The notes under the pieces: model-generated
The model's database searches: none
Told to the model about the DNA's origin: nothing
Seen by the model: the letters and a program-made list of their open reading frames with translations, nothing else
NCBI GenBank assembly: GCA_016302965.1
Contig: JAEDMP010000002.1
Coordinates: 15,839-79,838, forward strand
Direction of reading: 5' to 3'
DNA length: 64,000 bases
Origin: Bacteroidaceae bacterium
Lineage (GTDB): Bacteria; Bacteroidota; Bacteroidia; Bacteroidales; Bacteroidaceae
Made by a program: the position numbers and the translations under genes
In this document: one piece after another, positions 1 to 7,520 of the stretch
How the letters are laid out: every line of letters starts with the position of its first letter
How positions within the stretch are numbered: the stretch's first letter is position 1

Positions 1-1
1 T

Positions 2-1031
2 GGGGTTCGGCCACCTTGATGGAGATGACTGCGGTGAGACCCTCGCGGAAGTCTTCGCCGGCAATCTCTATCTTGGCTTTCTCAATCTGCTTGGAGATAG
101 TGGGGTCGGAGTCGGCATATTTCTTCAAGGTGCGGGTGAGTGCCATGCGGAAACCGACGAGGTGGGTACCCCCTTCAATCGTGTTGATATTGTTGACGTA
201 GGAGTGGATGTTCTCGCTGTAGTCCGTGTTGTACATCACAGCCACTTCGATGGGTATGCCCTGTTTTTCAGTCTTCAGATAGATGACATCGTCGAAGAGG
301 TGGGTGCGGTGACGGTCCACGTAGCGCACAAACTCCTTCAGACCGTCTTTGGCGTGGAACACCTCCTGGCGGGTTTTTCCTTCCTCATCGGGTCGCTTGT
401 CGGTCAGCGTGATGGTGATGCCGGCGTTCAGATAGGCCAGCTCGCGCATGCGCTTGGCGATGATGTCATATTTGTAGAGGGTAGTGGTGAAGATGGCGGG
501 GTCGGGCCAGAACTGCTGGCGGGTGCCGCGTCGGTCGGTGGTGCCTGCTACCTTGACGGGATACAGGGGCTTTCCCTTCTCGTATTCCTGCTGATAAATC
601 TTGCCGTCGCGGAACACTTGTGAGAGCATGTGGGTGGAGAGTGCGTTCACGCAGCTTACACCTACACCGTGCAGACCACCGCTGACCTTGTAGGAGCCTT
701 TGTCGAACTTACCGCCAGCGTGGAGCACGGTCATGACCACTTCGAGGGCCGACTTGTGCAACTTGGCATGTTCGTCTACGGGAATGCCTCGTCCGTTATC
801 TTCTACGGTGATGGAGTTATCTTCGTTGATGGTTACTTCAATGTGGGTGCAATAGCCAGCCATGGCCTCGTCGATGGAGTTGTCGACGGTCTCGTTGACC
901 AAATGATGCAAGCCCTTTTCGCTGACGTCGCCGATATACATGGCTGGACGCTTGCGTACTGCTTCCAGTCCCTCGAGCACCTGGATGTTACTCGCGGAAT
1001 AGTTGTTTTCTTTGGTAATATCTTCTGCCAT
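2..1031 (-). CDS. gyrB: DNA gyrase subunit B, 5' part (runs off the window)
   Basis: ATPase subunit of DNA gyrase, which with GyrA introduces negative supercoils. Only the first 343 codons are inside the window; the gene continues past base 1. The ATG at 1031 opens a protein with GyrB landmarks: the RPAMYIG segment near residue 28, the GHKL ATP-binding box DNGRGIP at residues 78-84, and GGLHGVGVSCVNA from residue 118. The translation then enters the transducer domain. A Bacteroidota promoter lies 24 bases upstream and the rpsT terminator separates it from rpsT, so it is probably its own transcription unit. The ParE paralogue is less likely because the N-terminal matches are closest to GyrB, but the distinguishing C-terminal part is outside the window. 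Confidence 0.95.
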   Translation of the reverse strand, partial: MAEDITKENNYSASNIQVLEGLEAVRKRPAMYIGDVSEKGLHHLVNETVDNSIDEAMAGYCTHIEVTINEDNSITVEDNGRGIPVDEHAKLHKSALEVVMTVLHAGGKFDKGSYKVSGGLHGVGVSCVNALSTHMLSQVFRDGKIYQQEYEKGKPLYPVKVAGTTDRRGTRQQFWPDPAIFTTTLYKYDIIAKRMRELAYLNAGITITLTDKRPDEEGKTRQEVFHAKDGLKEFVRYVDRHRTHLFDDVIYLKTEKQGIPIEVAVMYNTDYSENIHSYVNNINTIEGGTHLVGFRMALTRTLKKYADSDPTISKQIEKAKIEIAGEDFREGLTAVISIKVAEP

Positions 1032-1054
1032 TTCTCGTTTTCTGTTTCAGGTTG

Positions 1055-1086
1055 CAAAGATACAAAAAATTATCGAAAGGAACGAA
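1055..1086 (-). promoter_or_regulatory. gyrB promoter
   Basis: On the minus strand the -7 element TATCTTTG (1055-1062) matches TAnnTTTG exactly. A near -33 element TTCG lies 20 nt upstream (1083-1086). The element is 23 bases ahead of the gyrB ATG. Confidence 0.7.
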
Positions 1087-1098
1087 TATTTTCTTCAC

Positions 1099-1132
1099 AA
1101 AAAAAGGCAGGAATCAGCTGATTCCTGCCTTT
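1099..1132 (-). terminator. Intrinsic terminator of tRNA-Glu/rpsT
   Basis: Perfect 30-nt palindrome (1103-1132) with a 15-nt arm reading AAAGGCAGGAATCAG. On the minus strand it is followed by seven T (1099-1105). It lies 22 nt after the rpsT stop and closes that unit before gyrB. Confidence 0.9.
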
Positions 1133-1154
1133 ATCTGTTTCTTGACGATTTAGC

Positions 1155-1409
1155 TTATCCAAGGCTGTTGATGTGAAGAGCAAGGCTCGACTTGATATTG
1201 GCAGCCTTATTCTTGTGAATGATGTTGGTCTTGGCCAACTTGTCCAGCATCTTCTGGATGGTGGGATACATCTTTACGGCCTCTTCCTTGTCGGTTACGG
1301 CACGCAGTTTGCGCACAGCGTTGCGCATGGTTTTGGCGTAGTACTTGTTATGCAGCGCCCTTGTCTTCTCCTGACGGATTCTCTTGATTGAAGATTTGTG
1401 ATTTGCCAT
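1155..1409 (-). CDS. rpsT: 30S ribosomal protein S20
   Basis: Primary rRNA-binding protein that helps assemble the 30S subunit body. The 84-residue, very basic product begins [13 protein letters not shown] and carries the RNKYYAKT-like and [11 protein letters not shown] stretches typical of S20; the length is normal for the family. It lies 25 nt downstream of tRNA-Glu on the same strand and is followed by a strong terminator. Both genes are probably transcribed from the tRNA promoter. Confidence 0.97.
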   Translation of the reverse strand: MANHKSSIKRIRQEKTRALHNKYYAKTMRNAVRKLRAVTDKEEAVKMYPTIQKMLDKLAKTNIIHKNKAANIKSSLALHINSLG

Positions 1410-1434
1410 CTTATGATTTTCTATTTTTGTTTCG

Positions 1435-1506
1435 TAGTCCCTAGGAGAGTCGAACTCCTCTTTAGAGAATGAAAATCTCTCGTCCTAACCGATAGACGAA
1501 GGGACC
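1435..1506 (-). tRNA. tRNA-Glu (anticodon TTC)
   Basis: Read on the minus strand, a 72-nt cloverleaf: acceptor GGTCCCT/AGGGACT (one G-T at the end), D arm GTCT...GGAC, anticodon stem AGAGA/TCTCT around loop TTTTCAT (anticodon TTC), four-base variable loop, T arm AGGAG/CTCCT with loop TTCGACT, and discriminator A. No CCA is encoded. It is co-oriented with rpsT and follows a canonical promoter. Confidence 0.97.
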
Positions 1507-1523
1507 ATGTCTAATTGCGGATG

Positions 1524-1554
1524 CAAAGGTACGCATATTTTCTGATTTGCCAAA
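1524..1554 (-). promoter_or_regulatory. tRNA-Glu/rpsT promoter
   Basis: Minus-strand TTTG (1551-1554), 19-nt spacer, TACCTTTG (1524-1531): both Bacteroidota boxes are exact. The predicted start is a few bases before the tRNA 5' end. It diverges from the recO promoter. Confidence 0.85.
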
Positions 1555-1580
1555 ACTTTTCTCAAAAAAATGCAATGATT

Positions 1581-1613
1581 TTTGGATTTTTTCGCAAATT
1601 AGCGCTATCTTTG
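1581..1613 (+). promoter_or_regulatory. recO promoter
   Basis: TTTG (1581-1584), 21-nt spacer, TATCTTTG (1606-1613). It lies 18 nt before the ATG at 1632, so the leader is very short. This supports 1632 over in-frame starts further upstream, which would precede the transcript. Confidence 0.8.
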
Positions 1614-1631
1614 CACTGTTTTTACGCTGTT

Positions 1632-2357
1632 ATGCTGATTCAGACGAAGGCTTTGGTTCTCAGAACGGTGACTTTTGCCGACCGCAAAATCATTGTTGAT
1701 ATGTTCACCCATACGCATGGGCGGATGTCTTTTATAGTGGTTGTGCCCAATTCGCCCAGGGCAAAAATGAAGAAACAGTTCTTCCAGCCCTTGACCCTGC
1801 TCGAGCTCTCTCTCGACTATCGGCAACATCTTTCCCTGCAGCGTATCAAGGAGGTGCGGATAGCCATGCCCTATACCTCGCTGACTTCCCATCCTCACAA
1901 ATTGTCCATCTCGCTGTTTGTGGCCGAATTTCTCTGTCATGCCCTCAAGTCGGAACAGCAGAATGAATTGCTCTTCCATTACATCATTGACAGCATGCTC
2001 TGGTTGGATAATTGTCCCTCAGGTTTTGCCAATTTCCATATTGTCTTTATGATGCGTCTGTCGCGCTTCCTGGGGTTCTATCCCAATCTGGACGACTATC
2101 ATGCAGGTTCGGTCTTCGATTTGCAGGCGGCTTGCTTTGTCGGCACGCTGCCTGCCCACCGCTATTTCCTTTCGGCGACCGACTCTGCTGCCATGCGGGT
2201 GATGATGCGCATGGATTTTCCCACCATGCATCTCTTCCGCATGAGTCATGAAGAGCGCAACCGCCTGGTCGAGGCCATCATCACCTTCTACCGCTTGCAT
2301 CTGCCCGATTTTCCCGAACTCCGCTCCTTGGAGGTGCTGAAGGAACTCTACGGCTAA
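1632..2357 (+). CDS. recO: DNA repair protein RecO
   Basis: Mediator of RecF-pathway recombination: with RecR it loads RecA on SSB-coated gaps. The 241-residue product starts MLIQTKALVLRTV, the OB-fold start typical of RecO, followed by a helical domain and a C-terminal tail ending LEVLKELYG. Length is normal for Bacteroidota RecO. The four zinc-ligand cysteines seen in some RecO proteins are not evident. The frame stays open upstream to 1515, but the promoter at 1581-1613 makes 1632 the likely start. Its end faces the first NSS transporter across 23 nt. Confidence 0.9.
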   Translation: MLIQTKALVLRTVTFADRKIIVDMFTHTHGRMSFIVVVPNSPRAKMKKQFFQPLTLLELSLDYRQHLSLQRIKEVRIAMPYTSLTSHPHKLSISLFVAEFLCHALKSEQQNELLFHYIIDSMLWLDNCPSGFANFHIVFMMRLSRFLGFYPNLDDYHAGSVFDLQAACFVGTLPAHRYFLSATDSAAMRVMMRMDFPTMHLFRMSHEERNRLVEAIITFYRLHLPDFPELRSLEVLKELYG

Positions 2358-2380
2358 TTGAATCTTTTCCCCTTGCGTGC

Positions 2381-3742
2381 TTAGAACAGTCCCAACTCAT
2401 GCATGAAGATGAGCAGGATGAAGATGGGGCAGATATAACGCACCGTGAACAGAAACAGCGGGAAGAGTTTCTCGCTGACGGTTCCCTTGTTGGTGAACTC
2501 GTTTCTGACGGTGGTCAGGGAGGCATACCATCCCACATAGAAGGTGGTGAGCAAGGCTCCGATGGGCATCATCAGTTTGGCCGTGATAAAATCGAAGAAA
2601 CTCAGCAATGGCATGCCAAACAGGGTCATGCCCTCAACGGCGCCCATCGACATCGAACTGAGGATGCAGATGAGGCCCGAGGCTCCGCTGACAATCCATA
2701 CCGCCTTCTTCCGGGGCAACCGCATCTCTTCCTGGAAGAAGGAGGTGCCTATCTCGTGCATGGAGATGGTGGAGGTGAGGGCGGCCAGTGCCAGCAGTGC
2801 GTAGAAGAGGATGGAGATGAGATAGCCGGCCCAGGGGATATGGACAAAGGCTTGGTTGAACACATTGGGCAGGGTGATGAAGATGAGCGAAGGGCCTGAG
2901 TCGGCATCGATGCCCACCGAGAAGGCGGCGGGGAATATCATGAGTCCGGCCAGGATGGCTATCAGCGTGTCGATCAGGGCTATCTGCGCTGCCGACTTGG
3001 CCAGGTTGATTCCGCGGGAGAAGTAGGAGGCGTAGGTGCAGAGGCAGGCTGTGCCGAGGCTCAGTGAGAAGAAGGCCTGGCCCAGCGCGTCGAGCAGTGT
3101 CTCGTGGGTCACCTTGCTGAAGTCGGGTTTGAACAGGAACTCGATGCCTCGTTCCGCCCCCGGAAGCATACAGGAGGACACGACAATCACCAACAGCAGG
3201 ATGAAGAGCAGGGGCATCAGCAGTTTCGACACCCGCTCGATGCCTCCCCTCACGCCCTTGGCCACCACCAGGTGGGTGAGTACAATGAAGAGCAGACCGC
3301 AGAGGATGGGGGTGATGAGGTCGGAGGAGAAGGTGCTGAAATAGTCCAGAATAAACTGGCTGTCGCCCGCCAGACGGTTGAGCACCGACGAGAGCAGGTA
3401 ATAGAGGCACCAGCCGGCCACCACCGAATAGAAACCGAAAATCAGGATGGACGAGAGGATGCCCATATAGCCTACCACCCGCCATCCTTTCTTGCCCGAC
3501 AATCGTCCGTAGGCCCGGACGGCATTGGTGCCCGCATGGCGGCCTACGATAAACTCGCAGATCATGCCGGGGATGCCCAGCAGCAGGATAAACAGGATAT
3601 AGAGCAGGATGAAGGCGGCGCCGCCGTTCTCGCCCGTCATGTAGGGGAAACGCCAGATGTTGCCCAAGCCGACAGCCGATCCGGCTGTGGCGAGGATGAT
3701 GCCGATGCGGCTCTTGAAGTTGTTATGGGATAGTCTTGCCAT
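2381..3742 (-). CDS. Na+-dependent NSS (SNF) family transporter, copy 1
   Basis: Inner-membrane neurotransmitter:sodium symporter, LeuT fold, probably importing an amino acid with Na+. The 453 residues are hydrophobic throughout, with about 11 predicted membrane segments. The first has the family signature AVGLGN followed by WRFPYMTGENGG (near residues 20-40), aligning with the LeuT Na+ and substrate-binding unwound helix. A length of 453 residues fits the shorter bacterial NSS type. It lies 58 nt downstream of a close paralogue on the same strand, so the two are probably co-transcribed. The substrate cannot be read from the sequence. Confidence 0.92.
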   Translation of the reverse strand: MARLSHNNFKSRIGIILATAGSAVGLGNIWRFPYMTGENGGAAFILLYILFILLLGIPGMICEFIVGRHAGTNAVRAYGRLSGKKGWRVVGYMGILSSILIFGFYSVVAGWCLYYLLSSVLNRLAGDSQFILDYFSTFSSDLITPILCGLLFIVLTHLVVAKGVRGGIERVSKLLMPLLFILLLVIVVSSCMLPGAERGIEFLFKPDFSKVTHETLLDALGQAFFSLSLGTACLCTYASYFSRGINLAKSAAQIALIDTLIAILAGLMIFPAAFSVGIDADSGPSLIFITLPNVFNQAFVHIPWAGYLISILFYALLALAALTSTISMHEIGTSFFQEEMRLPRKKAVWIVSGASGLICILSSMSMGAVEGMTLFGMPLLSFFDFITAKLMMPIGALLTTFYVGWYASLTTVRNEFTNKGTVSEKLFPLFLFTVRYICPIFILLIFMHELGLF

Positions 3743-3800
3743 GATGCTTGTTGAGAATGATAAGGGTGGTGGTAGGGATGTATTTGGTCCATCGTCTTTC

Positions 3801-5162
3801 TTAGATCCAGCCCAACTGGTGCATGAAGATGAGCAGGATGCAGAGCGGACAGATGTATTTCACGCTGAAGAGGTAGAGGTGGAAGAAACGCATGCGCAGC
3901 GTGCCCCAGTTGCTGTATTCGTCGCGTACCAGTTGGTGAGGGAGATGCCAGCCCACAAACAGACAGGTGAGGAAACCGCCGATGGGGAGGAACAGCTGTC
4001 CGGTGACGAAGTCGAAAATGTCGAACAGCGACCAGCCCAGCACATGCAACTCTTCGTGCTGCCCCAATGACAGGGAGCAGAACACCGCCATCACCGAGCA
4101 ACTGATGGTGACAATCAGGGCTGCCGAGCGGCGGCTGATGTTCAGTTCTTCATGGAAGAAGGCGGTGCTCACCTCGTGCAGGGATATCAGCGAGGTGAGG
4201 GCGGCCAGAGCCAGCAGGGCATAGAACAGCAGGGAGATGAGATAGCCCACCATGGGGATGGCTGCAAAGGCCGAGTTGAACACATTGGGCAGGGTGATGA
4301 AGATGAGTGAGGGACCCGAGTCGGGGTTGACACCCACCGAGAAGGCGGCGGGGAATATCATGAGGCCAGCGAGGATGGCCACTAAACTGTCGATCACTCC
4401 TATCTGCACTGCCGACCTCACGAGGTTGGTCTGGCGGCTGAAGTAGGAGGCGTAGGTGCAGATGCAGCCCATGGCGAGACTGAGCGAATAGAAGGATTGG
4501 CCCAGCGCACCGAGAAACACATCCTTGTTGAGTTTGCTGAAGTCGGGATGGAAGAGGAAGGCGATGCCCTTGCCGGCATCGGGCAGCATACAGGATGCCC
4601 CGACAATCACCAACAGCAGGATGAACAGGGCGGGCATCATCGTCTTCGAGGCCCGTTCAATGCCGTTGCGCACGCCATGCAGGATGACGAAATGGGTGAT
4701 GCCCAAGAAGAGCACGGCCCAGAAAATGGGTTTGAAGGCGTTGCCGCTGAACTCGCTGAAATAGGTGCGGATATAGTCGGGGTTGCCATGCAGGTGGCCG
4801 GTGACCGAGGCATACAGATACTGCAGGCACCAGCCCGCCACCACGGCATAGTAGCCCGTGATGAGAAACCCCGTGATGACACCGAGATAACCCACAATCC
4901 ACCACGGCTTGCCTCCCGACAGTTTCGTGTAGGCACGTGCCGTATTCGACTGGGCATGTCTACCGATGATGAACTCGTTGATCATGCAGGGGATGCCGAG
5001 AAACAAGACGCAGCCGATATATAAGAGGATGAACACGGCTCCACCGTTTTCACCCGTCATGTAGGGAAAGCGCCACACGTTGCCCAAGCCTACCGCCGAG
5101 CCGGCTGTGGCCAGGATGATGCCCAGTTTGCTTCCGAAATTTGATCTTTCCAGTTCTGCCAT
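3801..5162 (-). CDS. Na+-dependent NSS (SNF) family transporter, copy 2
   Basis: Tandem paralogue of the next gene downstream and also exactly 453 residues. Same signature AVGLGN-WRFPYMTGENGG near residue 20-40, same PSLIFITLPNVFN segment, and near-identical C-terminal ending (ILLIFMHQLGWI versus ILLIFMHELGLF). Long stretches align at both protein and DNA level, pointing to duplication in place. It is first in the pair and has its own -7 element at 5221-5228. Role: Na+-coupled uptake, substrate unknown; the two copies may differ in specificity. Confidence 0.92.
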   Translation of the reverse strand: MAELERSNFGSKLGIILATAGSAVGLGNVWRFPYMTGENGGAVFILLYIGCVLFLGIPCMINEFIIGRHAQSNTARAYTKLSGGKPWWIVGYLGVITGFLITGYYAVVAGWCLQYLYASVTGHLHGNPDYIRTYFSEFSGNAFKPIFWAVLFLGITHFVILHGVRNGIERASKTMMPALFILLLVIVGASCMLPDAGKGIAFLFHPDFSKLNKDVFLGALGQSFYSLSLAMGCICTYASYFSRQTNLVRSAVQIGVIDSLVAILAGLMIFPAAFSVGVNPDSGPSLIFITLPNVFNSAFAAIPMVGYLISLLFYALLALAALTSLISLHEVSTAFFHEELNISRRSAALIVTISCSVMAVFCSLSLGQHEELHVLGWSLFDIFDFVTGQLFLPIGGFLTCLFVGWHLPHQLVRDEYSNWGTLRMRFFHLYLFSVKYICPLCILLIFMHQLGWI

Positions 5163-5216
5163 TTCTTTGCTGTACGAATTGTTTTTGTATGGTTTTGAAT
5201 GAATATTGTCGAATCG

Positions 5217-5248
5217 CTTGCAAAATTATAAATAAATTCTTAATTTTG
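5217..5248 (+). promoter_or_regulatory. Promoter of the VanZ-like gene
   Basis: CTTG (5217-5220), 20-nt spacer, TAATTTTG (5241-5248). It is 20 nt before the ATG at 5269 and divergent from the NSS promoter; the two overlap head to head. Confidence 0.7.
5221..5228 (-). promoter_or_regulatory. Promoter -7 element of the NSS pair
   Basis: Minus-strand TAATTTTG, an exact TAnnTTTG match, 58 nt upstream of the start at 5162. No clear -33 box at the usual spacing. Confidence 0.6.
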
Positions 5249-5268
5249 CACACAAATATAAGTAAAAT

Positions 5269-5658
5269 ATGAAATATTCATTTCAATTAGTAAGAAGATA
5301 CCCCCTCACCACTATCTGTATGTTGCTGATTTGGTATCTGTCGTTCTTCACGCCACCCAAAACCGAACTGGATGAAGTGGCCTTTATCGACAAGTGGGTG
5401 CATATCATCATGTATGGGGGCACTTGTGTCGTGATGTGGGGCGAGTATCTGCGCCGGCATAAGCCGGTGACGCAGTGGGGCAGGCTGTTGTTCCTGGCCT
5501 GGCTGTCGCCTATCCTGATGAGTGGCTTGATAGAATTGCTTCAAGCCTATTGTACCGGTGGAACGCGAAGTGGCGACTGGATCGACCTGGCGGCCAATGC
5601 CATCGGGGTGACCATGGCCGCCGTGCTGGGGATGGTGGTTACTGCTTTTCGGAAGTAG
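5269..5658 (+). CDS. VanZ-like membrane protein
   Basis: Small integral membrane protein of 129 residues with about four membrane segments: one near the N terminus (LTTICMLLIWYLSFF), one around residue 45, one near residue 75, and a C-terminal one (AANAIGVTMAAVLGMVV). The FIDKWVHIIMYGG and SGDWIDLAANAIG stretches match the VanZ/YoaI-type family; the role of these stand-alone members is not established. It has its own promoter. Its last 20 bases overlap the end of the convergent CYTH gene. Confidence 0.8.
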   Translation: MKYSFQLVRRYPLTTICMLLIWYLSFFTPPKTELDEVAFIDKWVHIIMYGGTCVVMWGEYLRRHKPVTQWGRLLFLAWLSPILMSGLIELLQAYCTGGTRSGDWIDLAANAIGVTMAAVLGMVVTAFRK

Positions 5659-6130
5659 GCCACTGGCTGTAGGGGTACTCCCGCAGGTGGCTGTTGTAGT
5701 AGCGGCGGTCGCCTGTCACCTCTTGTCCGATGAACGAGGGTTTCTCAAATGTCTCGGTTTCTGACTGCAGTTCCACCTCGGCCATCACCAGTCCCTGGTT
5801 GTCGCCATAGAACTCGTCTACCTCAAAGGTGTGATTGCCTGCACGAACCAGGTAGCGGGTCTTGTCGATGATGCCCGGTTCGCAGAGTTCGAACAGATGG
5901 GCTGCTTCCTCGGCGCTGATTTCCTTTTCAAACTCATAGCGGCTCATGCCTTTGGCGTCAGAGGGGCCCTTGATGGTCAGAAAACCTTGACCGTCGCGGA
6001 GACGCACTCTGACAGTGGCTCCGCGGCGGCTGCTGATGTATCCCTGCTTGATGCGGCTATGGTGGAAAGCCTGCTGCTTATAGTCCTCGCCGCATACCAG
6101 GAATTTGCGTTCAATTTCCAGTCCGCTCAT
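5639..6130 (-). CDS. CYTH-domain protein (triphosphate tunnel metalloenzyme family)
   Basis: 163-residue single-domain CYTH protein. The N terminus begins MSGLEIERKFLV, containing the ExExK metal and triphosphate-binding motif (E-I-E-R-K). Further alternating basic and acidic strands follow (VRVRLR, LTIKG, FEKEIS, FEVDEFYG, MAEVEL), as expected for the eight-stranded tunnel. Single-domain bacterial members are usually inorganic triphosphatases; adenylate cyclase activity is possible but less likely. The frame is open upstream to 6205, but the ATG at 6130 fits the motif position and lies 5 nt after the preceding small gene. Confidence 0.87.
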   Translation of the reverse strand: MSGLEIERKFLVCGEDYKQQAFHHSRIKQGYISSRRGATVRVRLRDGQGFLTIKGPSDAKGMSRYEFEKEISAEEAAHLFELCEPGIIDKTRYLVRAGNHTFEVDEFYGDNQGLVMAEVELQSETETFEKPSFIGQEVTGDRRYYNSHLREYPYSQWPTSEKQ

Positions 6131-6135
6131 GCTGC

Positions 6136-6282
6136 TTATCCCATGAGGACACAAGTATAGACGGCAAAGATCAGGGCCAGTACGATGAGTACGCCGATGA
6201 TCCATTTCACCACTTTCTTTCCTTCTTTCTCCTGCTTGGCCTCGTAGGCTGCGCGGCGTGCATTGTCTTTTTTCTTGCTCAT
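6136..6282 (-). CDS. Small single-pass membrane protein, 48 residues
   Basis: An ATG at 6282 opens a 48-residue frame ending at TAA (6136-6138). The N-terminal 26 residues are highly charged (MSKKKDNARRAAYEAKQ...) and are followed by one hydrophobic segment (WIIGVLIVLALIFAVYTCV, residues 27-45). It sits 31 nt after prfB and 5 nt before the CYTH gene, all on the minus strand. This close packing supports a real gene. The positive N terminus suggests an N-in orientation. No family recognised; function unknown. Confidence 0.7.
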   Translation of the reverse strand: MSKKKDNARRAAYEAKQEKEGKKVVKWIIGVLIVLALIFAVYTCVLMG

Positions 6283-6313
6283 AATAGGTATGTTTTTTGG
6301 TTATTAGTTGTTG

Positions 6314-7435
6314 TCAGTCTTCGTCGTTCACGGGGAACTCCATCAGGTAGGCTTTGATGAACTCGTCTATCTTGCCGTCCATCACACCGTCCACATCCGA
6401 GGTCTGGTAGTTGGTGCGGTGGTCCTTCACGCGGCGGTCATCAAACACGTAGCTTCTGATTTGGCTGCCCCATTCAATCTTTTTCTTCCCCGCCTCAATC
6501 TTGGCCTGGGCTTCCAGACGCTTCTTCATGGCGCGGTCGTAGAGTTGCGATTTCAGCAGTCGCATGGCGTTGTTGCGGTTTTCCAGCTGCTTGCGGCTTT
6601 CCGTGTTCTCGATGAGGATTTCTTCCTCCTCGCCCGTGTCGGGGTCCACATATTGGTAGCGCAGACGCACACCGGTCTCCACCTTGTTCACGTTCTGTCC
6701 GCCGGCACCGCCGCTTCGGAAGAGGTCCCAACTCACCTTCGAGGGGTCTACGAACACCTCGATGGTATCGTCGACGAGCGGCGATACGAACACACTGGCA
6801 AAACTGGTCATGCGTTTGCCCTGGGCATTGAAGGGTGACACGCGCACCAGGCGGTGCACACCGTTCTCGCTCTTCAGATAGCCGTAGGCATATTCGCCGC
6901 CTTCTATCTCCATGGTCACACTTTTGATGCCGGCTTCGTCGCCGTCCTGCAGGTTGCTGATGGTCACCTTGTGGCCGTGGGCCTCGGCCCAGCGCTGGTA
7001 CATACGCATGAGCATCGATGCCCAGTCCTGGCTCTCGGTGCCGCCGGCGCCGCTGTTGATTTTGAGCACGCAGTCCATCGGGTCTTCCTTCTGGCGCAGC
7101 ATGTTCATCAGTTCCAGGTTCTCGATGGCCTTGACCGCCTTCTGGTAGTCTTCGTCCACTTCCTCTTCGCTCACCATCTCGTCTTTGTAGAATTCAAAGG
7201 CCAGTTGCAACTCATCGGCCAGGGTTTTCACCTCCTGGTAGCCGTCGAGCCAGCGCTTGATGCCCTTCACCTTCTTCATTTGTTCTTCAGCCCGTTTGGG
7301 GTCATCCCAGAAGTCGGGGGCTTGGGTGCGGAGGTCTTCCTCCTCAAATTCTATTTTCTTCTTGTCTATCTCCAAGTATCTGTGCAGGGCTTCCGTACGT
7401 TCCAGCACATCTTTCAGTTGGTCTTGTGTGATCAT
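6314..7435 (-). CDS. prfB: Peptide chain release factor 2
   Basis: Recognises UGA and UAA stop codons and triggers peptide release. The 373-residue product has the RF2 specificity tripeptide SPF (residues 200-202) in HRLVRVSPFNAQGKR and the catalytic GGQ (245-247) in SGGAGGQNVNKVE. In many bacteria prfB carries an in-frame UGA near codon 25 for autoregulatory frameshifting. Here the equivalent place reads RYLEIDKKK without interruption, so that control is absent. A 14-bp tandem repeat lies just upstream. It probably leads an operon with the 48-residue membrane protein and the CYTH gene. Confidence 0.96.
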   Translation of the reverse strand: MITQDQLKDVLERTEALHRYLEIDKKKIEFEEEDLRTQAPDFWDDPKRAEEQMKKVKGIKRWLDGYQEVKTLADELQLAFEFYKDEMVSEEEVDEDYQKAVKAIENLELMNMLRQKEDPMDCVLKINSGAGGTESQDWASMLMRMYQRWAEAHGHKVTISNLQDGDEAGIKSVTMEIEGGEYAYGYLKSENGVHRLVRVSPFNAQGKRMTSFASVFVSPLVDDTIEVFVDPSKVSWDLFRSGGAGGQNVNKVETGVRLRYQYVDPDTGEEEEILIENTESRKQLENRNNAMRLLKSQLYDRAMKKRLEAQAKIEAGKKKIEWGSQIRSYVFDDRRVKDHRTNYQTSDVDGVMDGKIDEFIKAYLMEFPVNDED

Positions 7436-7467
7436 ATTTTTCTGTTACACCTTATTATATATATAAA

Positions 7468-7509
7468 CATTATATATAGAGCATTATATATAGAGCATTA
7501 TATATAGCG
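7468..7509. repeat. 14-bp tandem repeat, 3 copies, prfB leader
   Basis: Units 7468-7481, 7482-7495 and 7496-7509, each reading cattatatatagag (the last has one change). They fill half of the gap between the acyl-CoA synthetase stop and the prfB start. A related 14-bp repeat occurs before rsmH. Confidence 0.9.
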
Positions 7510-7520
7510 ACATTCCGTGC

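Noticed and set aside
1515..1631. Longer recO start at 1515
   Set aside because: The added 39 residues precede the promoter and overlap the upstream divergent promoter; RecO proteins start at the MLIQTKALVL equivalent.
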